Source: Bacillota bacterium (GTDB lineage Bacteria > Bacillota > Clostridia > Peptostreptococcales > Anaerovoracaceae). Taken from it: DNA of 8,340 nt. Positions 5,894 to 8,340 of the stretch are shown in pieces. A program made the position numbers and the translations under genes. The DNA lies in assembly GCA_017619985.1 (NCBI GenBank), contig JAFZRG010000084.1, forward strand, positions 1-8,340, given 5' to 3'. The notes below the pieces were generated by a model, which was not told where the DNA came from, did not search any database, and worked only from the letters and a program-made list of their open reading frames with translations. The first letter of the stretch is position 1. Each line of letters opens with the position of its first letter.

Positions 5894-5896
5894 ATA
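5868..5896. promoter_or_regulatory. Perfect 10-bp inverted repeat, candidate ArsR operator
   Basis: TATATCATAA (5868-5877) and its exact complement (5887-5896) flank a 9-base spacer, centred about 33 bases before the arsR start codon and overlapping its promoter. ArsR-family repressors commonly bind AT-rich dyads over their own promoters, so autorepression is the simplest reading. The half-site, extended to TTATATCATAA, recurs at 5768-5778 over the activator's -10-like box. Confidence 0.6.
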
Positions 5897-5914
5897 CTGA
5901 CGCCGGAGGAAACC

Positions 5915-6235
5915 ATGAGGATCAGAAAAGAAACGGACAGCCTGGACAGAGAAGAGATCGAACTCATCGCGCAGTGCTCGGATGCGCTGGCGCATCCGGC
6001 GAGGGTCGAGATCTTCCGCTTTATCTACAGAGCGAACATGGCGCGCGAACCTGTATGCAACAAGGACGTCGTCGAAGCGTTCGACTACGCGCAGGCCACC
6101 GTATCGCAGCATCTGTCGCGGCTCGTTGCCAGCGGACTGCTGGACGTGCAGAAACAGGGCAGCCGCGCCTGCTATTTCGTGAGCCTCGGCGTGCTGGCGA
6201 AATACCTGAACGCAGTCAAGAAACTGAACGAATGA
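5915..6235 (+). CDS. ArsR/SmtB-family winged-helix transcriptional regulator
   Basis: Small DNA-binding repressor-type protein. I choose the ATG at 5915 (MRIRKETDSLDREE, 106 residues), because GGAGG at 5905-5909 precedes it by 5 bases. A longer frame back to a TTG at 5810 would run through the promoter and inverted repeats and encode no family sequence. The family core is clear: ALAHPARVEIFRFIY (24-38), recognition-helix region ATVSQHLSRLVASGLL (61-76), and beta-wing QGSRACYFVS (81-90). The classical metal-binding CxC motif of ArsR is absent; only single cysteines occur at 21, 48 and 86, so the signal is unknown. It stands alone, divergent from the sigma-54 activator, and ends at a terminator. 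It probably represses its own gene through the dyad at 5868-5896; whether it also acts on the activator gene is open. Confidence 0.9.
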   Translation: MRIRKETDSLDREEIELIAQCSDALAHPARVEIFRFIYRANMAREPVCNKDVVEAFDYAQATVSQHLSRLVASGLLDVQKQGSRACYFVSLGVLAKYLNAVKKLNE

Positions 6236-6241
6236 CACAAC

Positions 6242-6270
6242 AAAAGCGGGTCGCGATGACCCGCTTTTTT
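6242..6270. terminator. Bidirectional intrinsic terminator between arsR and the PhzF-family gene
   Basis: AAAAGCGGGTC (6242-6252) pairs perfectly with its complement (6258-6268) around a 5-base loop, giving an 11-bp stem whose GC-rich part is followed by six T on the plus strand. It begins 6 bases after the arsR stop. Read on the minus strand it follows the PhzF-family stop (6281) and is trailed by TTTTGTTG, so it should serve both convergent units. Confidence 0.9.
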
Positions 6271-6280
6271 CATGTCTTTT

Positions 6281-7159
6281 TTACAGTACGGCCGGATACG
6301 CTTCCACAAAGACAGCCGTGCCGAAGATGCGCACCTGCCCGTCCGGATCCGCCGGGATCAGCGTCTCGACGATGCCGTCCTTGCCGATCTCCAGGCCCTG
6401 CTCGCACACGACGAGCAGCTCTTTGTCCGGATCCTCCGCGATATGGCGCTTATAGTACGCGCCCATCACGCCGGAAGCCGTGCCGGTGACGGGATCTTCG
6501 ACGGTGCCGTTGCGCGGGTTCGAGAAATGCCTGGCGTGGAGCATGGCGTTTTCATTGACGGTCTCCAGACAGAACGGATGCAGGGACGCGTACGGTTCGT
6601 CTGTCAGGATACCGGGAAATGCCTTGTTGTCCGGCTTCATCCGCGCGAAGCTCTCCAGGTGCCGGATGGGCAGCGCCACGGTCCAGAGGCCCGTGCAGCC
6701 GTAGACGATCGGGTACCGGTCATCCAGTTCCTCTTCCGTCAGTCCGATGGAAGCCGCCAGCGCGGCCTTGTCGCCGCAAAACGGCTTTTCCTGATAGACT
6801 GCCTGGGTCATGCCGATATGGATGCGGCCATCTTTGCAAGTCAGCGAGATGGGAAGGATGCCCGCGCCGGTCTCGATCCGGATGTCGCCCTCACCGATCC
6901 GCCCTTTTTCGCAGAGCGCGTAGAGCGAGCCGACCGTCGCGTGACCGCACAGAGGCACTTCCGCGCCTGGCGTAAAGTACCGCAGCCGCAGATCCGCCAC
7001 CTCCGACGGCAGCACGAAAGCGGTCTCGCTGTAGCCGGCGTCCTTCGCGATCGCCTGCATCTGCGCTTCGCTCAGGCCTTCCGTTTCGATGACGACCCCG
7101 GCGGGATTGCCCTTGCCGGGCACGGCTGTGAACGCGTCGTAGCGGTAAAGCGTGATCAT
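6281..7159 (-). CDS. PhzF-family isomerase/epimerase-like protein
   Basis: Member of the PhzF/diaminopimelate-epimerase fold family, cytosolic enzymes that mostly act by acid-base catalysis on small carboxylates; the substrate cannot be told from sequence. The 292-residue length is typical. Family marks are the opening ITLYRYDAFTAVPGKGNPAGVV, the catalytic glutamate E45 in GYSETAFV (same position as in PhzF), PLCGHATVGS (69-78) and EDPVTGTASG (221-230). The two halves are the repeated lobes of the fold. AGGAGG lies 5-6 bases before the ATG, and the gene starts 9 bases after rlmH, so it is the last gene of the htrA-rlmH operon before the terminator. There are no phenazine genes nearby, so a phenazine role is unlikely. 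All of its arginines are CGN or AGG. Confidence 0.92.
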   Translation of the reverse strand: MITLYRYDAFTAVPGKGNPAGVVIETEGLSEAQMQAIAKDAGYSETAFVLPSEVADLRLRYFTPGAEVPLCGHATVGSLYALCEKGRIGEGDIRIETGAGILPISLTCKDGRIHIGMTQAVYQEKPFCGDKAALAASIGLTEEELDDRYPIVYGCTGLWTVALPIRHLESFARMKPDNKAFPGILTDEPYASLHPFCLETVNENAMLHARHFSNPRNGTVEDPVTGTASGVMGAYYKRHIAEDPDKELLVVCEQGLEIGKDGIVETLIPADPDGQVRIFGTAVFVEAYPAVL

Positions 7160-7168
7160 GGCAGCCTC

Positions 7169-7660
7169 CTATTTATGGTACTTTTCGCCCGCGTTGATCT
7201 TGCAGGCACGGTAGATCTGCTCCAGGAGCATGACCCGGAACAGCTGGTGAGGGAACGTCATCGCGGAAAACGACAGCAAGCTGTCCGCAGCCCTGCGGAC
7301 CTCGTCCGACAGGCCGAGCGAACCGCCGATGACGAACACCACCCGGCTCTTGCCGTTCAGGACGATCTGCGCCAGTTTTTCCGCGAAGTCCTCCGAGCGG
7401 AGCTCCTTACCCCGCGGGTCCAGCGCGAACACGTACGACTGCTGGCGTCCGAGCGCCTCGGCCTTCGCGAGGATGGCCTTTCCTTCCGCCTCTTTCACCG
7501 CCTCTTCCTGCGCCGGCGAAGCGTTGTCCGCCAGCCGGCTTTCGGGCAGTTCCCAGATGTTCAGTTTACAAAAACGGCCGAGGCGTTTGGCATATTCAGC
7601 CGCCGCCCCGGTCCAGTAATTCTCTTTGAGTTTGCCGATGCAGATGATGTCGAGATTCAT
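7169..7660 (-). CDS. rlmH: 23S rRNA (pseudouridine-1915-N3) methyltransferase RlmH
   Basis: SPOUT-class methyltransferase that uses S-adenosylmethionine to methylate N3 of pseudouridine 1915 in helix 69 of 23S rRNA, acting on assembled 70S ribosomes. At 163 residues it is full length. The trefoil-knot cofactor motifs are present: FVIGGSLGLS (109-118), and MTFPHQLFRVMLLEQIYRA (134-152) leading to the family-typical C-terminus GEKYHK. Its ATG (7660-7658) overlaps the htrA stop by one base (TAATG); AAAGGA a few bases upstream is a modest ribosome binding site, consistent with coupling to htrA. The htrA-rlmH arrangement is common in Bacillota. No abnormality is seen. Confidence 0.97.
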   Translation of the reverse strand: MNLDIICIGKLKENYWTGAAAEYAKRLGRFCKLNIWELPESRLADNASPAQEEAVKEAEGKAILAKAEALGRQQSYVFALDPRGKELRSEDFAEKLAQIVLNGKSRVVFVIGGSLGLSDEVRRAADSLLSFSAMTFPHQLFRVMLLEQIYRACKINAGEKYHK

Positions 7661-8340
7661 TAATCCTTTTCCGTGTCGTCGAAGATCGCGACGCCGCCGA
7701 GCTGCACCTCGAAGGTCTGTTCGGCCTTGTCGCGCATGACCGTGAGGGTCACGGAATCGCCGATCGCGAACTTCACGAGTTCCTGATTGAGCTTGTTCAT
7801 CGTGCCGACTTCGGTGCCGTTCACTTCCGTGATGATATCGCCCTGCTGCAGGCCTGCCGCCGCTGCGCCGCCGTTCGGGGAGACGCTGGCCACGTAGATG
7901 CCCTTATCCGTTCCGAACTGCTCCTTGAGCGCATCGGAACTGTACTGCTGCTGTTCCTGCAGAGAGATGCCGGAGATGCCGATGTACGGACGCTCGTAAT
8001 TGCCGCTGAGCTTGATCTGTTCCACGATGGGTTTCGCGACGTTGATGGGGATGGCAAAGCCCATGCCCTCACCGCTGGATGCCTTCGCGGTGTTGATGCC
8101 GATCACCTGGCCCTTGCTGTTGAACAGGGGGCCGCCGCTATTGCCGCTGTTGATGGTCGCATCGGTCTGCATCAGGCCGTCCATGGTCGTGGTCTTGCCG
8201 CTCGTGCCGTCGGACACTTCGATGCTGCGGTTGAGACCGGAGATGATGCCCTGGCTCATGGAACGTTCGAATTCCAGGCCAAGCGGGTTGCCGATGGCCG
8301 CGGCGTACGCACCGATCTTCACGGTGTCGGAATCGCCGAG
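7660..8340 (-). CDS. htrA: HtrA/DegP-family serine protease with one PDZ domain, N-terminal part outside window
   Basis: Trypsin-like envelope protease that degrades or refolds damaged exported proteins. The frame is open to the right edge (226 residues here); the GTG at 8322 is an internal valine, not the start, since upstream codons read LGDSDT, the conserved family lead-in to VKIGAYAAAIGNPLG. The catalytic serine lies in TINSGNSGGPLF (serine codon at 8139-8137), followed by GQVIGINTA and GMGFAIP. A single C-terminal PDZ domain follows (RPYIGI..., GIYVASVSPNGGAAAAGLQQGD, IITEVNG), with a short acidic tail. The catalytic histidine and aspartate and the expected N-terminal membrane anchor lie beyond the edge. 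The stop overlaps the rlmH start by one base, so it is the upstream gene of this operon. Confidence 0.95.
   Translation of the reverse strand, partial: LGDSDTVKIGAYAAAIGNPLGLEFERSMSQGIISGLNRSIEVSDGTSGKTTTMDGLMQTDATINSGNSGGPLFNSKGQVIGINTAKASSGEGMGFAIPINVAKPIVEQIKLSGNYERPYIGISGISLQEQQQYSSDALKEQFGTDKGIYVASVSPNGGAAAAGLQQGDIITEVNGTEVGTMNKLNQELVKFAIGDSVTLTVMRDKAEQTFEVQLGGVAIFDDTEKD

Noticed and set aside
5810..5914. Upstream extension of the ArsR-type protein from a TTG codon
   Set aside because: The extra 35 residues would be encoded by the promoter and inverted repeats and do not resemble the family. The ATG at 5915 has a well-placed GGAGG.
6272..7663. Plus-strand open frame of 463 codons opposite the PhzF-family gene and rlmH
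   Set aside because: It overlaps two recognised genes on the opposite strand almost exactly, and its Arg-, Asp- and His-rich translation is typical of antisense frames.
8320..8322. GTG at 8322 as the start of the HtrA protease
   Set aside because: The frame continues to the window edge with conserved family residues (LGDSDT), so this is an internal valine of a larger protein.
1..8340. CRISPR arrays, insertion sequences, tRNA or rRNA genes
   Set aside because: No regularly spaced long repeats, transposase-like proteins, terminal repeats or cloverleaf/rRNA-like sequences were seen; nearly all bases are explained by the listed genes and spacers.

Overview
The window looks like chromosomal DNA from an anaerobic, amino-acid-fermenting member of the Clostridia (Bacillota). 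This rests on the Stickland-type ornithine degradation operon, strong AGGAGG ribosome binding sites, a sigma-54 activator of the PAS-AAA+-Fis type, and an htrA-rlmH pair as is common in Bacillota. The genus cannot be named from the sequence; GC content is fairly high for the group.

Left part (1-4053, all minus strand): an operon transcribed right to left, ord - ortA - ortB - oraS - oraE, with oraE cut by the left edge. It encodes oxidative ornithine breakdown. D-ornithine is rearranged to 2,4-diaminopentanoate by OraSE (adenosylcobalamin and PLP). Ord oxidatively deaminates this to 2-amino-4-oxopentanoate. OrtAB cleaves that with CoA to acetyl-CoA and alanine. The racemase gene expected for the pathway is not in the window and probably lies beyond the left edge.

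Middle (4054-5914): a canonical sigma-54 promoter (-24/-12, GG-N10-GC) faces ord, and the gene directly upstream encodes a PAS-AAA+-Fis sigma-54 activator, the obvious candidate to switch the operon on. A 17-bp perfect hairpin between them is probably the activator gene's terminator, but its arms also form two GCAAA-N4-TTTGC dyads 21 bp apart, about 140 and 160 bp upstream of the predicted start site. The same dyad, again as a pair 21 bp apart, lies in the activator gene's own leader. I read these as activator binding sites, giving both activation of the operon and autoregulation. Further right, the divergent region between the activator and an ArsR-type gene is almost entirely dyads: a hairpin with a T-tract, a nested inverted repeat, and a perfect 10-bp inverted repeat over the arsR promoter. 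Its half-site recurs over the activator's -10 box.

Right part (5915-8340): a small ArsR-family regulator (plus strand) ends at a bidirectional terminator. It meets a minus-strand operon of htrA (cut by the right edge), rlmH and a PhzF-family gene. These are housekeeping or unrelated functions, and they differ in codon use: the ornithine genes use mostly AGA for arginine, whereas phzF and rlmH use CGN.
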